64,000 bases of DNA from Cricetomys ansorgei (GCA_026225945.1 JAMJFZ010003656.1:310001-374000), one strand, 5' to 3'; positions 49,991-62,785 are shown, counted from the first letter of the stretch. Numbers and translations are program-made. Notes: a model not told the origin generated them from the letters alone.

Positions 49991-50619
49991 TTTTAAGCAA
50001 GGATGTGAGGGCCAGGATCACATCTGGTGTGCAGAGTATCAGGAAACCTTAGGCTGCTGGGATGGAGAAATGTCCAGGGATTCAAGTATTACCCCTGAGA
50101 CACTGTTAGCACACCTGGCAGTTGGATGGAAGATGCTGTGTGGCTTTAGGGTTTTCTTCCATTTATCCTGTGTCCCATGCCTGGTGGAGTCCAGGGCTGA
50201 GTAGAGTCGGTCATTGGAGTCTTGGCTACTAGATCTGCACCATGCACTAGGCAGGAAGCAGCTCTTGAAAGCTCTGAATGTTTTGGTGCACACATTACAG
50301 GCAAAGCCTGTCTCTGTTTCTTGGTGCACACCTGTAACAGGTGTTCTCAGGTGCTACAGGTGGAGACTGAGCCACCCTAGGGCATTCATTGTTCCTCCCC
50401 AACAGTTCCAGTCAAATAGGCCATGTGCATTTTCTGTGCTCAGTTCCAACAGCTACAGAGAGAAATGTAAACTGAGATCCTCTAGACCCCTGAGTGCTGA
50501 AGTGACAGATGTATGCCATTAGGCCTTTTGAGAATAAAAATTATTACAGAATAGTTTTCTGGGTGACACATTTGGTTCACTTTGATATAAAATTTCCATT
50601 TTACCCTCTCCATCTTTTT

Positions 50620-50738
50620 ACTTATTTATTTACCTTTTTTTAGTTTGTTTTTGAGATAATCTTGCTGTGTAGCTCAGGCTGGCTTGAACTTGAGATACCC
50701 TTGTCTTCCCTTCACAAATGCTGGGATTAAATTTTCTC
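50620..50738 (-). repeat. B1 SINE, diverged
   Basis: GTTTTTGAGATAATCTTGCT, GTAGCTCAGGCTGGCTTGAA, AAATGCTGGGATTAAA. Confidence 0.7.
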
Positions 50739-50964
50739 CTCATTTTAAAGGAAACGAAAGTCACAAATAAGAATGCAACAAGCATGCGAGTTGTCTGTTA
50801 GGTTTCCCCAGAGGAGATTACAGCCTTATCTGCTTTTCTTTTTGAAAATAACATGCAGCCAACTAGCTACTCCTGGTGGAGATTGAATGTCATAATTATG
50901 ATTTCAGTAGTACAAGAAATGACAAGATGGATAGAGAAGTTGCTTAACAGTTAAGACATGTATA

Positions 50965-51095
50965 AGCCCCGAGTGGTGGTGTACACCTTTGATCTGAGCA
51001 CTTGAGGCAGAGGCAGGCAGATATTTTTGAGTTCTGGTCCAGCCTAGAACTGGAACAGTGAGTTCCCGGCTAACCAAGGCTACAAAGTATAACTG
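50965..51095 (+). repeat. B1 SINE
   Basis: CCCGAGTGGTGGTGTACACC start, CTTGAGGCAGAGGCAGGCAG, GTGAGTTCCCGGCTAACCAA. Confidence 0.8.
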
Positions 51096-51589
51096 TTTTA
51101 AATTTTGTTTTTTTCTTATGCTGATTATGGAAGCCAGGTCCTTGTACATGACAAACATTCTTCCTATCACTGAGCTATGTATGTAGATATGTATGTAGCC
51201 CTGACATGTTTTTGTGTGGAAATGTGTGTGCTGTTTTAAGGGATTATACAGCATGTATAGAAGAGACCTATGTGTTAGCAGAGAGAAAAGTAATTCAGTG
51301 AGTCTGCTTGAGAGAAACCTTGGCTACTAAAGCTACTGCATTCAACTGTCAATGCTTTGAGGACCCAATTCCAGTACTAATGCTTTAAGCTAATTTGCTA
51401 TGGTAATTCACACAGCCCAGTGTGAATATTAATCACCATGGAACAGTCATTCATCTGATGAACCACCTAATTTTGCAAAGATCAGTAACTACTTTATTAT
51501 AGATGGCCATTGCCAAATAAATCACTTGCACTTTGGAATGAAAGCTCATTATTTTATGACCAAATAAATCTTCTCAGTGTTCTCAGGAA

Positions 51590-51805
51590 TTTCTTTTTTT
51601 CTTTTTCATTTTGCGACAAGGTCACATGTAGCTCAAGTCGACCACAAACTTGCTATATAACTGAGGATGAGCTGATTCTCCTGCTCTCATGTCCTAACTC
51701 TTAGGGTTGCAGGCATGTGCCACCATGCCTGGTTTATGTGATACTGGAGATTAAGCCCGTGCCAGTTAAGCACCCTACCAACTGAACTACTTCTCTAGCT
51801 CTCTT
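51590..51805 (-). repeat. Old B1 followed by ID-like SINE
   Basis: GGGTTGCAGGCATGTGCCAC and CATGCCTGGTTTA (B1), then TACTGGAGATTAAGCCCGTG and ACCAACTGAACTACTTCTC (ID). Confidence 0.6.
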
Positions 51806-51856
51806 CTTGTTATTCTTAATGATATGGTGGCATTTGCCACCACAAGAAATAAAGTT

Positions 51857-52007
51857 CTCTTTTTCTGAGGGGAAGCTAGGGTGGGGGTGGGGGTTGATCT
51901 GGGGGAGAGAGGAAATGGGAACCTCTGGGAGGAGTGGAGGGAGGGGAGGATGGGGGTTGGGATACATTATACAAGAGAGGAAAAAATAAATTATAAAAAA
52001 AAGATAA
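51857..52007 (+). mobile_element. 5'-truncated L1 tail (151 bp) with 13-bp target-site duplication
   Basis: G-rich L1-type 3'-UTR (GGGTGGGGGTGGGGG, GGAGGGAGGGGAGG-like runs), then GGGATACATTATACAAGAG and an A-rich tail. It is flanked by identical AAGAAATAAAGTT at 51844-51856 and 52008-52020, the mark of target-primed reverse transcription. The GGG runs at 51880-51905 also fit a G-quadruplex. Confidence 0.8.
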
Positions 52008-52511
52008 AAGAAATAAAGTTTTTGAATGTGTTGTTTTCTTTGCTTTTCATTAGTATAATCTTGTGCCATGAAAACCTAATTAGTTTATAGCAGTTTCTTT
52101 TCCTAGGGTCAGGCTGTATCTATATAGTGATTTTACAATTATGTTCCAGGTGTAAGTGGAGAAATAACTTAAGGTTTTATATTTTATTTTTGCAGTGTTA
52201 GGCTGGAACCAGGGTCTTGCACTTGCTAGCCAAAGAGCTCAAAATCAATGGATTTTCATCACTAGCTCCAACATTAAGTTTTTTTTTAAAGAGTCCCATG
52301 CTTGTCTTGACAAACTCACTAACCTCCTGCCTAGTGTTAGAATTAGAGGTCAGCCTTGATGCTCAGCTGCAATACTTAGGCTTTAAGTGAATGAGTTTGT
52401 TTACATTCTGAGTTCTCTCTCATCTCTTAAGTTTAAACAACAATATAAAAAGTAAATTTGTAGCAAATGTAGGGAGCTTGTAACATATAAACTTAGAAAT
52501 CCTCTATAGAA

Positions 52512-52584
52512 TTTTTTCCCTTCCTTTTCCCTCCTTATCCTTCTTTCCTTCCCTTTTTTTTCCTTTCCCTTTCCTTTCCTCCCC
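52512..52584 (+). repeat. Polypyrimidine tract
   Basis: 25 bp (52512-52536) and 47 bp (52538-52584) of pure C/T separated by a single A. Confidence 0.9.
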
Positions 52585-53281
52585 AGTCCCTTCCTTCACA
52601 GCCCCTCCATTCCAAGAAATCATTTACTTGGATAAAGGTAATTTAATGAAATCTCTTGACTAGTTCCTAGAGATCCTCTTAAGGAACATGGAGGAAGGCA
52701 GGGAAGCAGTCTGGGTATTGAAATGTGACTTCATGGATCAGCAGTTCTGCTGTGCTTCTCTGATCCCAGCACATAAGAATCTGCCCTTTTGAACTGTGCA
52801 GGGTCTTAGCTGGGCTGGGCAGGGCTGGGCTGAGTCTGGCTGTGTGGCTGTTTTCTCTTACTAGGGGTGTTCAGTTACTGCTCAATACATGGAAAATAGT
52901 GAGAAAAAGCTCCAAGACAAATGTTCCCTGAGACAAATGTTCCCCCAAAGTCTCCTGTGGAGTGAGACTTAGCAGTCTGCTTCTGAGACCCCAGTCTTTC
53001 ACATATTCTCATGACTGAGTAAGTGTGTAAATGAATGAATGTGTGTGTGTTTGTGAGGGGTGCTTTAGGAAAGGAGGAAGGCAGCTTTACCTTTTTGAAT
53101 GAAGTATCTCATTTTCACATGCAAATAATGTAAAAGATTTTTTTCCTAAGTGAAAGTTCATATGCTTGCAATAAATTTGGATGTCTTCCTAAATATCAAA
53201 CTACAGAGGTTGTGGGATAACTTGTGCTTGGAATGACTTTTAAGGTAGCTATCTAGAAAATTTAAGTTGTTTTTAAAAGGC

Positions 53282-53450
53282 GGGCCACGGAGATGGCTCT
53301 ACTGGTAAAAGCACAAAACTGAGTTTGATCCCTGGACCCCATGGTAGGAGGAGAGAAAGTAACTACTGCGAGTTGTCCTATGACTTCTACATATGTGGCA
53401 CAGTATGCACTTATCCACTGTGCATGTCATACACATATAAATAAATGTGA
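53282..53450 (+). repeat. B3 SINE
   Basis: GGGCCACGGAGATGGCTCTA start, GTTTGATCCCTGGACCCCAT, GCGAGTTGTCCTATGACTTC, ending ATAAATAAATG. Confidence 0.85.
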
Positions 53451-54424
53451 TACCCCACCTTTGTGATGCAATATCTAAATAGAGAAAATGAGTGACTCTG
53501 GAATAAAATGAAAGGACTCATGAGGTATGTATTGTTGTTGATTGGAGTCCTGGTTGTACCAATAGCAAGCTTTCTACCATTTTTCCATCCCTGTCCCTGT
53601 GAGAATGTGTTTAACTTCAGCTTCCTTGCCTGGAGTTACTGTTCCATGACTCCTAGTAGAGACCCCTGTTCATTGTGTTGTTACTTCTGCCTTGCTGAGG
53701 AGAGGAGCTATGCTAATCATCCTGTGACAGGGTGACATTTTAATTGTAACAAAAAAAACTCTTTTGGTTCACATAGCATGGTGAGAATCTTCTGGGATTT
53801 TGTTTTCTTAAGCTGGAGTAGGGATGAGAAAATTTATGAGTGGGGGTTTAAGAGACAGCTACATTGTGACTTCTCCTCTGCTTCCTGTGTTTACCTCCAA
53901 CACTGATAAAAAGGCAACCTTGTATAGTTTATCTGCCAGGAACTTGAGTGTCAAAGACAATGTGCCACCCCTAGGAAAAGAGCATTTCCTAGTGTTTATT
54001 TTTTTATTGGTCATTGGTTGTTCGAGTTGTATTTCCAGTATCATGAGAGGGTTGTGTGAGCATGTTTCAGCAAAGAACGTAAGTTCAGAGTGGCTTCCTT
54101 TGCAGTCAGCACTTATCTACCACTCAGACTCTTGAATGTTTCAGTCACTTTGATAAATTTTGACTGTTTGTGTGTCCTGTCCCAGGCACATAGTAGGTCA
54201 AAAGATAACTTCAGAACCTGGTCCCTGCCTTCTACCTTGTTCAAGGCAAGGTTTCTTGTTCACCACAGCATATGCCAGGCTAGTTGGCCCATGAACTTCT
54301 TGGGAGTAAGAACACTGGGATTACAGATATGTACTTTTGCATCTGGCTTTACATGGGTTCTAAGGATCTGAATTCCAGTGTTCATGCTTGTGTGCCAAGT
54401 GTTTTATTCACTAAGCCATCTTCC

Positions 54425-54775
54425 TGGCCTTTCTTGGTCTCAAGTCTGTAGCATGATTTGGAGGTGGTGGGACCTTTAAGAAGAGGGGCCTCATTATATA
54501 AAGAAGGGTAGATCATTGGGGACATGCTTTTGAGGGGATTTGGGACTCCAGTCACTTGCTCTCTTTGCTTCCCAACAGCCTTGAGGTGAGCAGTTTGCTT
54601 TGGTATGGGCACTCTTACCTGATGTGCTATGCTGCCAAAGATAAATGGGGCTTAGTGACCAGAGGCTGAAACCTGAAACGATTAATGAAAAGACACCTTT
54701 CCTCCTTAAAAGGTGATAAACTCAGGTATCTTGTTGTAGTAAAATAAAACTGACCAATTTACCAGAGTCTAACAT
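54425..54775 (+). repeat. MaLR-type LTR fragment
   Basis: TTTGGAGGTGGTGGGACCTT, AAATGGGGCTTAGTGACCAG, GGCTGAAACCTGAAACGATT and TCAGGTATCTTGTTGTAGTA are in the order expected for an old MaLR/MLT-type element. Confidence 0.6.
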
Positions 54776-54869
54776 GTGGGACACATAAAGAATCCTTAAT
54801 TCTCATTTATTTGTTTATGGTACTGTATTAGGTAGAGCTTTGTATATGCTAGACAAGTATATCACTGAG

Positions 54870-55230
54870 ATACAATCTGCTGTGTTGCCACACTGGCCTG
54901 GAATTCACTAGGTAGCTCAGGCTGGCCTTGAATTTGCAGCAATCCTCCTCCCTCGGCAAGGCTTCTGGGTACTAGAATTCCATGATGGGTAGTTTTAATT
55001 CTCTCTTTCTGTGTGGTGCTGGTAATCAAACCCAGGACCATACACTTTGTAGGCAAGCATTCTGCCACTGAACTATATGTCCCTAAGCCCCTTTTTTGTT
55101 GTTGATTTGAGACGGGGTCTCTGGAACTGATCTCGAACTCCTGATCTCTTGTCTCTCTACCTTTAAGTGCTGGGATGATCTCCCATGCATCACGCATAGA
55201 TGTAAATTGTGCACCACCATGTACCACATG
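54870..55230 (-). repeat. B1, ID and B1 cluster
   Basis: B1 (GGTAGCTCAGGCTGGCCTTG, about 54870-54975), ID (GTAATCAAACCCAGGACCAT with GCCACTGAACTATATGTCCC, about 55005-55090), then B1 (GAGACGGGGTCTCTGGAACT, 55095-55230). Confidence 0.7.
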
Positions 55231-55249
55231 TGCAGCCTTAATTCTTTTT

Positions 55250-55465
55250 TTTTAAGATTGTAAAACTTATTTTATGTGTGTGATTATTTTGTCTGCATGT
55301 ATATATATGCATTACATGTGCGACTTGTATTTAGAGACTGGAAGAGACTGACAAAGTCCTTGGAATTGGAGTTAGAGATGGTTGTTAGCTGCCATATGGG
55401 TGCTGGGAACCAAACCTGGGTCCTCAGAAATAACTCTAAACTTCTGAGCCATCTCTCCAGCCCTG
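55250..55465 (-). repeat. B2 SINE
   Basis: TTATTTTATGTGTGTGATTA, GCTGCCATATGGGTGCTGGG, CTGAGCCATCTCTCCAGCCC. Confidence 0.93.
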
Positions 55466-56204
55466 AGTAGCCTTAATTCTTAATTTCAGGTTAGCAGCCA
55501 AGCACCAAGCAATCCTTGCAAAACTTAATAGAAAATTATGTCCATCTGGCTACTGGCCCACCTGGGGTCCTGAATATGTTTTCCGTGCCATGAGACCATG
55601 TTCTGTTTGTGCCTGGCATGGCGGTAGAGTGAAACTTTGACTTGATTTTAGTGACTAAGATGTTACAGGAATGGAAAAGGGCAGTCTCTGCCTTGACTGG
55701 AGCTGATGGGTTTTAAAACAGAGTTTTCAGGGAATAGGGCAAAGGAAAGAACAGCAGGTCTGGAAAGTGAATGGTGCTGCTGGGCCGAGAGGCAGAGAAC
55801 CAATGAGGCCTCATTCTGCTAAGTGCCTTGCAGGCATGTAGGCCTGCCCGAGGAGAATACCAGACATGTAGAGTCTCAGACCCCACCCTGGATTTGCCCA
55901 GTCTTAAACTGGGAGTTGAAGACTCAGCCTGCTGCTTGCTTACTCGTGAATTCTAGGCTAGACTTTGGGAACATTAACTTTGATGATCTGTTCCTTATAT
56001 CCAGATGATGTTAGAAACTGATATGCCTCTACTTCTGCTTCCTTCAGCTAGGTGCTACCCTCTAAAGTTTACAGCATTTCCCAAAATAGTACCACCAGAT
56101 AGGAACCAAGGGTTTAACACATGAGACTATGGGAAATAGTTCATATTCTAACTACAATGACATCCACTCCCTATAAATGTGTACACATGCATATTTATGT
56201 ATGA

Positions 56205-56340
56205 ATATTTTTGGAATTAAAGACAAAGTCTTTCTGTGTTGCCCAGGCTGGCCTTCGAACTTGTGGGTTCAAGTGATCCTGTCATCTCAGCCTTTCAAAT
56301 AGCTAGGACTACAGACAGAGACTGCCTTGCCTGGCTTCTC
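56205..56340 (-). repeat. B1 SINE, old
   Basis: TTGCCCAGGCTGGCCTTCGA, GGTTCAAGTGATCCTGTCAT, TAGCTAGGACTACAGACAGA. Confidence 0.75.
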
Positions 56341-56459
56341 CTTTTATTTTTATGCATCACCGGTACTTTGGTGGTTTAAACAAAGTTATATGCATTTATT
56401 TCAGCCTGTCAATTAGCTATCAGTTCACTCTCACATACAGTTTTAGAAATGACAATGTA

Positions 56460-56648
56460 GGGCTGGAGGCATGGCTCTGCAGTTAAGGGCACTGGCTGCT
56501 CTTCCAGAGGATCTGGGCTCAATTCCCAGCACCCACATGGCAGCTCACAACTGTCTCTAACTCCAGTTCCAGGGGACCTGGCATCCTCACACAGATGTAC
56601 ATGCAGGCAAAACACTAATGCACATAAAATAAATAAATCTTAAAAGAA
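56460..56648 (+). repeat. B2 SINE
   Basis: GGGCTGGAGGCATGGCTCTG start, CTCTTCCAGAGGATCTGGGC, CAGCACCCACATGGCAGCTC, ending in AAATAAATAAAT. Confidence 0.93.
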
Positions 56649-56659
56649 AAAAGATATGA

Positions 56660-59050
56660 CAATGCAATGGCCATTTCCATTTTGAACAGGCAAAAACAAA
56701 ACCTTAGCCAGGTATGGCATAAAGACAACCATAGAATTAGATATGAGGTAGAAATCAACACAGGAACCTTTCACATTTTTGATTAACCTTAAAATCTTTC
56801 TGTATAGTTAAAATCTTCCAGTCTGTTTTTATATCTAGTGCTGTGAAGAACCTTCTCTTGTGCTTTTAGCTCCATCTCCTTCCTTGATACTGGATAGAGA
56901 CTGTTGCTTTTGTTGGTCTGTTTTCCTACAATTTCCTTGTGTAATGTGCTCATACGCTGCCTCACTGGAGTAGCTTGCCTGCAGAGTGTTAGATGCTTTA
57001 CATGAATCACATGTTGTGGCTAGACTACCTCTAAAATCTATTGTATCCTTTTCTGTTTGTATCTGGGGTTGTCCATGAGGCAGATGGCAGCACCTACCTT
57101 TCGGGAAATAGAGGTAGAGAACTGCTTGTTTCTCTTTGGTAGGGAGCCATGCTTGAAGATGCTGGATTGGAGGTTATCCAGAGAGGAATGAGGGGAAGGG
57201 CAGGGAGGAGACAAGAGAAGAGAAAACAGGAACCATCCAGAAAGATTGAAGAGGATAGGCAGTGGAGGGAGCAAGCGAGAGGTTAAAATGAGTGGTGTAG
57301 CTTACCCGTGCCAGAACATACAAACCACTAGTCCCTTCTGAGGGAAGCTTAGTGTCCTGGCTCTCTTGAGTGGGTTTCTACATTGCCCTGGTGTTGCAGG
57401 AAGTTTACTCTGAGCCTTTGGGGGAGTTTAGAAAGGGATGGGGCAAGCGTTGTGAGGCTTTTGAGATGGAGACTAAGCAGAAAGAGTTCCAAATGCCTGA
57501 AAGTCACCAGTACGCTAATTGAACATTGCATTTCTTAGGAGTATGCAAAGCATGCCCTGGGATTTTCCTTGTTAGAGAGCTGTTCTGGGGAGAGGGAGAG
57601 GAGCTGTTATCAAGCGGCTCCGTCTGTGCCTGGTGCTGTCTGTTTCCCTTTGCACTGACTGGATTTGTTCTGAAACTCCACCCAGCACCTGCTGTGGGCA
57701 GCTTCCTCCACTGGGAGGTGGGTGCTGATGTTTCTGGCTCAGCCTGTCAAGGTTATGTCTTAATCCCTACAGAGTCCAGCAGCTCTTCAGAGAATGAATG
57801 TATCCTTAAGGAGAGAAGGTTTTGTTATGATAACTTGGCAGTCTGTTCAGTGAAGGGGAAAGGAACAGCTGACAGTATTTACTGTAAATACAGTGTTGTA
57901 TTTTCATTTCCTAACTGGGTGTTTGGAAATTGGACCCAAAGGTTCTCTGGTTTGTGGTTGCTTCTGAAGACTAGAAGTCCATAGGAGAAAGGGTGGATGT
58001 GTATGTGGCGTATTGCTAGACATGAGTTCACCTACCCTTTCTTCCAGAACGCTTAATGTTTTGAGCTTTCTGTTCCCAGGGAGTGAGACTCACAGCAACT
58101 TCATTCACTTTGTCCCCTTGGGAATTTGTTAGGAATTCAGACTATAGTTGAGAAAAAGCATGCAGCTTTTGTAATATTGTAATATTGTAATAATCTTGAG
58201 TTAGTGTATTCAGACTATATACCTGGTTAAAAAACAAGCCTTATGCCTTTTAGCATAAGCATAACTAGAATTTTGATTTTAGAAACCATATCTCTGACTG
58301 GATGAACAAGCTCCATTGTTCCACCTTTCCCCTGGCTCCAAAAGATGGTTTCTGTTTGGAGGATAAACAGTGTTTACTGAGTTTAGCTGGAGCTGGAGTT
58401 CCCCACAGTCTCAGGTATGAGGAGAGCCTTGCTATGGAGCCCAGTCTGGAAGCTTTGTTGCATGATGGGGGCAATTCCCAGAGATTCTGCAACTTATGGA
58501 GGCATTTATCCTTGGCTTGTTACAGCCTCTAGATCTGGAGGAAATGGGAAGGAGAACATGTAGCTCAGATGAGGCCAGAAGCCCCTTTCCAGTCCCTTCA
58601 AGACTTGAGGCCCAAGTCTTGCTTGGTAGCCTAGTTCCTGAGTTCCTGCATCTAAGCATCTGCCTTCCAAGAACAAGTGACTTCTGGTAAAACAGTAACC
58701 ACATCCAGATGATCTCATTTAAACAGAAAATGAAACTTCTGCAGCATTGTTCCCATGGTCTGGCTTAATTCATTGCCTGACTGAGAGAAGCTGCTCAGCA
58801 GATTAGAAGTAGAAATTGTTAACATTTCAATCACTTTTGTGTCTTTTTGGAATCTCTGACTTCCCTCTGTAGCTGCCCCTTGTAGTCTCAAGTGGCATTT
58901 CTCCTTCCTCTCACCCCTCCCCCGTTGTAAGACACTGTCTCCCTTCAGTCTGCCTCTGTCTGGATCCTATGTACTGAAATCATAGGTGTCACCATATTCA
59001 GTGCTCTTCCTTTCTTTCAGAACTTTATGTATGTAGTTTTTCACGATATT
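56660..59050. other. Shroom2: Shroom2 intron 1, SINE-poor stretch
   Basis: About 2.4 kb without a recognisable SINE; normal base composition, several short chance frames. It may include conserved non-coding sequence, but no motif stands out. Confidence 0.45.
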
Positions 59051-59134
59051 AAGTTCACCTGCCTTTTTTTGTGTGCATTTCTAGTACTTGAACCCAACCC
59101 AGGCCCTTTTGCTGAGATAGATCACTAATCCTCT

Positions 59135-59280
59135 TTTTGATTTTTGACACAGAATATTACTAAATTGCCCAGGCTGGCTCCAAACTCACTCTGTAGCTCA
59201 GGCAGTCCTTGAATTTGCAGTATTCCTGCCTCAGCCTCCCAAATAACTGAGATTAGGGGCCTGTGCCACTAGGTCCACCA
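59135..59280 (-). repeat. B1 SINE, old
   Basis: AATTGCCCAGGCTGGCTCCA, CTGCCTCAGCCTCCCAAATA, GAGATTAGGGGCCTGTGCCA. Confidence 0.72.
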
Positions 59281-59284
59281 GTTT

Positions 59285-59660
59285 ACTAGTTTTAAGTTTG
59301 ATGACTTAGTAAATTCAGAGTTTGTGCATATATCACAATACAATTTTAGGACATTTCCATCATCATCCCCCAGAATGATATCTGTGAAGCTTTCACCCGT
59401 GTTCATGCCCTAGCCCCAGACAGCCAAGAGTCTGCTCTCTAACTCTCTGGGTGGGTCTGCTATGGATATTCCCTCTAAGTAGAATCATATAACATTGACT
59501 TTTTGCTTCTGGCTTTTATGTAGCACTGCACTGTCAAGGTTCATACATATTGCAGAAGACCTGGCAGTTTGTTCCCATCTGGTACTGAGCATGTATCCCT
59601 TGTGTGGATAGACCACTTGGGGTGTTCTTCTGCATCAGCTGATGGCATTTTCTTTGTTTC
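59285..59660. repeat. Ancient mammalian L1 (L1M) fragment
   Basis: TTTTAGGACATTTCCATCAT, GGATATTCCCTCTAAGTAGA, TCATATAACATTGACTTTTT, GTCAAGGTTCATACATATTG. Confidence 0.65.
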
Positions 59661-59829
59661 ACTAGACCCTGAATTGTCTGCTCATGTGAGTAGTTTCCTA
59701 GCCCCCATGGGTACACTCCTGGGAGATGACCCAGGCTCTGGAGTGAGTAAGCTCTGTGGCTTGTGGGAGTCAGTTCATGAAAGCCTTTTGACTATAAATT
59801 TTATCCCTTGTGATCAGGGCTGACTTTTT

Positions 59830-61140
59830 CTTTATATATGTATTCTAGGATGGTTAGAGAAATTTAATAAACCAAATATTTGAAAAATGTGTTTCATGTT
59901 GCCTCTCTCTGACCTCAGGAAGTAGCTCTCAATTTTTGTCATACGGAGAAAAATCTGTAACATCATTAATCTGACAATGTAATGGATAGAGCTTCTGCAT
60001 ATTCTGAGTTGTTTCTTGGAAGATAAAACATACTATACATGTCCCTGTCATTCTGATGCTGTAGAATGTTGAACAGGCTTAGACAAAAGGGCTTTGCTTC
60101 AACAGCAGCAGCAATTTCACAATAGTATGGCAGTGGGCTGTGCTATGAAGCTGAACTCTTTAGTTTTATATAATCTTCTTTGATAAAATGGAGACACCAA
60201 CAGGTAGTTAGGCACATGTTGGACCTGGTCTCATGCTCTGTGCTTTATCTGCTTTATCCAATAGGATTCTGTCTGGTGTCCCTGTGCACAAGCTCCTCTC
60301 AGTTGCTTGGACACCTCATTATTTTGTCCTAAACGTGAGCTCAGTGTCTCAGTAATGAATATCAACCCTCCCAAGATATTTCATGGGCCAGCCAGGATAC
60401 CTCAATAGGACACTGCAGTTGCTTATTCCAGCCTTAGACAGTGGATGATCCTTGTGTTTGCCTATGTACTGGGTCTTTGCTCATGGAAGGGCTCAGTTAA
60501 ATGATCAGAAAAGCTGGGATTGGGTGGTCCCGAACATTGCTGTAGAGGATTGAAGCATTGACAATACTCAGGTTTTAAATATGGGCGGTTGGCTGGAGTT
60601 GGATCAGTGCTGACATCCAGGAAAGCTGCAATTGGTATAAATAAAAAGCTTGTTGTAAATGTAGTTTATTATTCTGTGTTTTAATCACATGAGCATTGGG
60701 GTGCACAAACTCATGATTCATAGATCAAGTCATAACAACTAAGGAAGGACTTGAGGTAATCTGCAGGAAAGATCTATGTAGAGAACAACTATACTTAGCT
60801 TTTTTTTTGTTCCCCCTTGAGGACTGCTTTGGGGATAGGCAGCTCAGTATGTCAACCAAGCTCTTGAGTTTGATCCTTCCTCATTCTTGGGTTAGAATGG
60901 ATTACTGGTATACACATCACTGTTCTCCAAGCTTCCATAGGAAGTTCAGTGCAGATCTATGCCCTCCAGCAAAGTGAATGAAAACAAAAGACAAAAACTT
61001 TAATGAAGAGAATTTTAGAATTACTGCCCTATTGTTCCTCAATTTAGTTAGAAAAACATTTTATTTGCTAGTCCAAGAGGGTTAGCTGGTTCTCTACGAC
61101 AGCATCACAAAGTCACAAGTGAGGAATCACCCACTAAAAT
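59830..61140. other. Shroom2: Shroom2 intron 1 unique sequence
   Basis: No gene, exon or clear repeat seen. Confidence 0.45.
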
Positions 61141-61149
61141 ATAGCTTCT

Positions 61150-61278
61150 AGCTAGTTTGGTGAGGTACACTTGTTATCCTATCACTCTGGAGGTAGAGTT
61201 AGGATCATGAATCCAAGGCCAGCCTGGGTTACATAGTGATTCCAAGCCTCCATGAGTTGCATAGTGAGACCCTGTCTC

Positions 61279-61332
<54 letters not shown>
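61150..61332 (+). repeat. B1 SINE ending in (CA)n
   Basis: Diverged B1 (GGCCAGCCTGGGTTACATAG, GTGAGACCCTGTCTC) whose tail has become a 53-bp perfect CA tract (61280-61332). Confidence 0.85.
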
Positions 61333-61333
<1 letters not shown>

Positions 61334-61849
61334 ATCATCTTTTAGCTTATGATCTGCTAAGCCTCCACTTTTAGTCTAATGAGAAGAAATCAGAAACCAA
61401 ACGATAGCCAGGTGCATGAAAAGAGCTATGTCTTTTTCCTGACTGAAATTTCACCAGGTGCCTTTTGGCATTACAGATACACATCACTGAGCAATATTGA
61501 GTTACACTGAGTATTAATTATTTCTGTCATTTCCTAATTAGTGTCTAAGACAGCAGCAGCTGATGTGTCTGTCCTATTGGCAAATCTGAATGGGTGATGC
61601 AGTGGCTTGGAGGAGTGGGACCAGTTTCCTGTGGGTTCCTTTCTGAGGTTTGAGTGAGGCATATCCTAGGAATTGGTCATTTTCTTGTCATCCACATCTT
61701 CTAACTAGATGTGGAATTTGTCCAGAAAGGAAATCTTGTTTGTTCATCTGGCTTGTCTGAAGGGCACAGAGTTTAACCTCCCCCCACACCCCCTTCATGA
61801 GACCATTGGAATTGTGTCCCTTATGTAAAATACTGTTTTCTGTCTTAGA

Positions 61850-61975
61850 GACAGAGTCTCATCAAACAAGGTGGCCTCAAACTTACTATGTACTTCAGGC
61901 TGGCCTTGAACTCTATCCTACTGCCTCACCCTGTGCTGGGGTTAAAGGCCTTCTGTACCACTACATTCTGCTCAA
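61850..61975 (-). repeat. B1 SINE, old
   Basis: TTAGAGACAGAGTCTCATCA, TCAGGCTGGCCTTGAACTCT, GGGGTTAAAGGCCTTCTGTA. Confidence 0.75.
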
Positions 61976-62129
61976 GAGTTTTATGCAGATATAATCATAT
62001 AGCAAATCTACTTTTCTATCTGCTGTCTTCATTCAGTTATCAGAGGCTTGCCCTTGTTAAATATGTAGTAGTACATTGTCGGATTACAGGTTACATGCTG
62101 GATGTTGGTAGATTTTCTTTTTTAAATAT

Positions 62130-62352
62130 TAGATGTTTTTAAAGATTTATTTTTATTATTTTAAATTACATATGTGTACATGTGGGTATGCATATGTGAA
62201 TGCAGATGCCCAAGAGGCTGGAGGTATCAGATCCCCTATATCTGGAGTTACAGATGGTTGTGAGCTGCCTGATGTTGGTGCTAGGAACTGAATTAGAGTC
62301 CTCTGGAAGACCAGAAAGTACTCTTAACCACTGAGTCATCTCTCCAGCCCTT
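62130..62352 (-). repeat. B2 SINE
   Basis: TGGAGTTACAGATGGTTGTG, GGTGCTAGGAACTGAATTAG, CTGAGTCATCTCTCCAGCCC. Confidence 0.93.
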
Positions 62353-62509
62353 TTAAAGGCAGTTGGAAGGAGATCTAAGAGGAAGATCAAAGAAAACTCC
62401 CTTGGCTTGTAGAGATTGGTTATTCCCTTCTTGTTGAGACAAACATGGTACTTTTTCTTCTATTTCTATTTCCTTTTCCTTTTCCTTTTCTTTTGTTTTC
62501 TTTCTTTTT

Positions 62510-62585
62510 TTCTAGTAGCTGGAGATTAAACGCAGGGCCTGATGCAGGCAAGAGTTGTATCACTGAGCTGTAACTCCAGCTTTGC
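62510..62585 (-). repeat. ID-like SINE
   Basis: GAGATTAAACGCAGGGCCTG and GTATCACTGAGCTGTAACTC after a T/C-rich tail. Confidence 0.7.
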
Positions 62586-62785
62586 TTTTCCCAGACTTTC
62601 ATTTTCTTTGATTCTTGCATTCATTTGGAATGTCATAGAACACTGATTACAACTTTAACTTCACTTTCCAAATTCACATAAGATTTACATTGTATCTGGG
62701 AAGAGTTTGGAGACAAGGTCTTCTGTACTTTAACACCCATAGAAGGACAATAGAAAGTTTTAGGGCAGTTAAGTGGTGCAATGTT

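Noticed and set aside
57526..57984. 152-codon plus-strand open frame
   Set aside because: No homology recognised and no Kozak-supported start; likely chance in a SINE-poor part of the intron.
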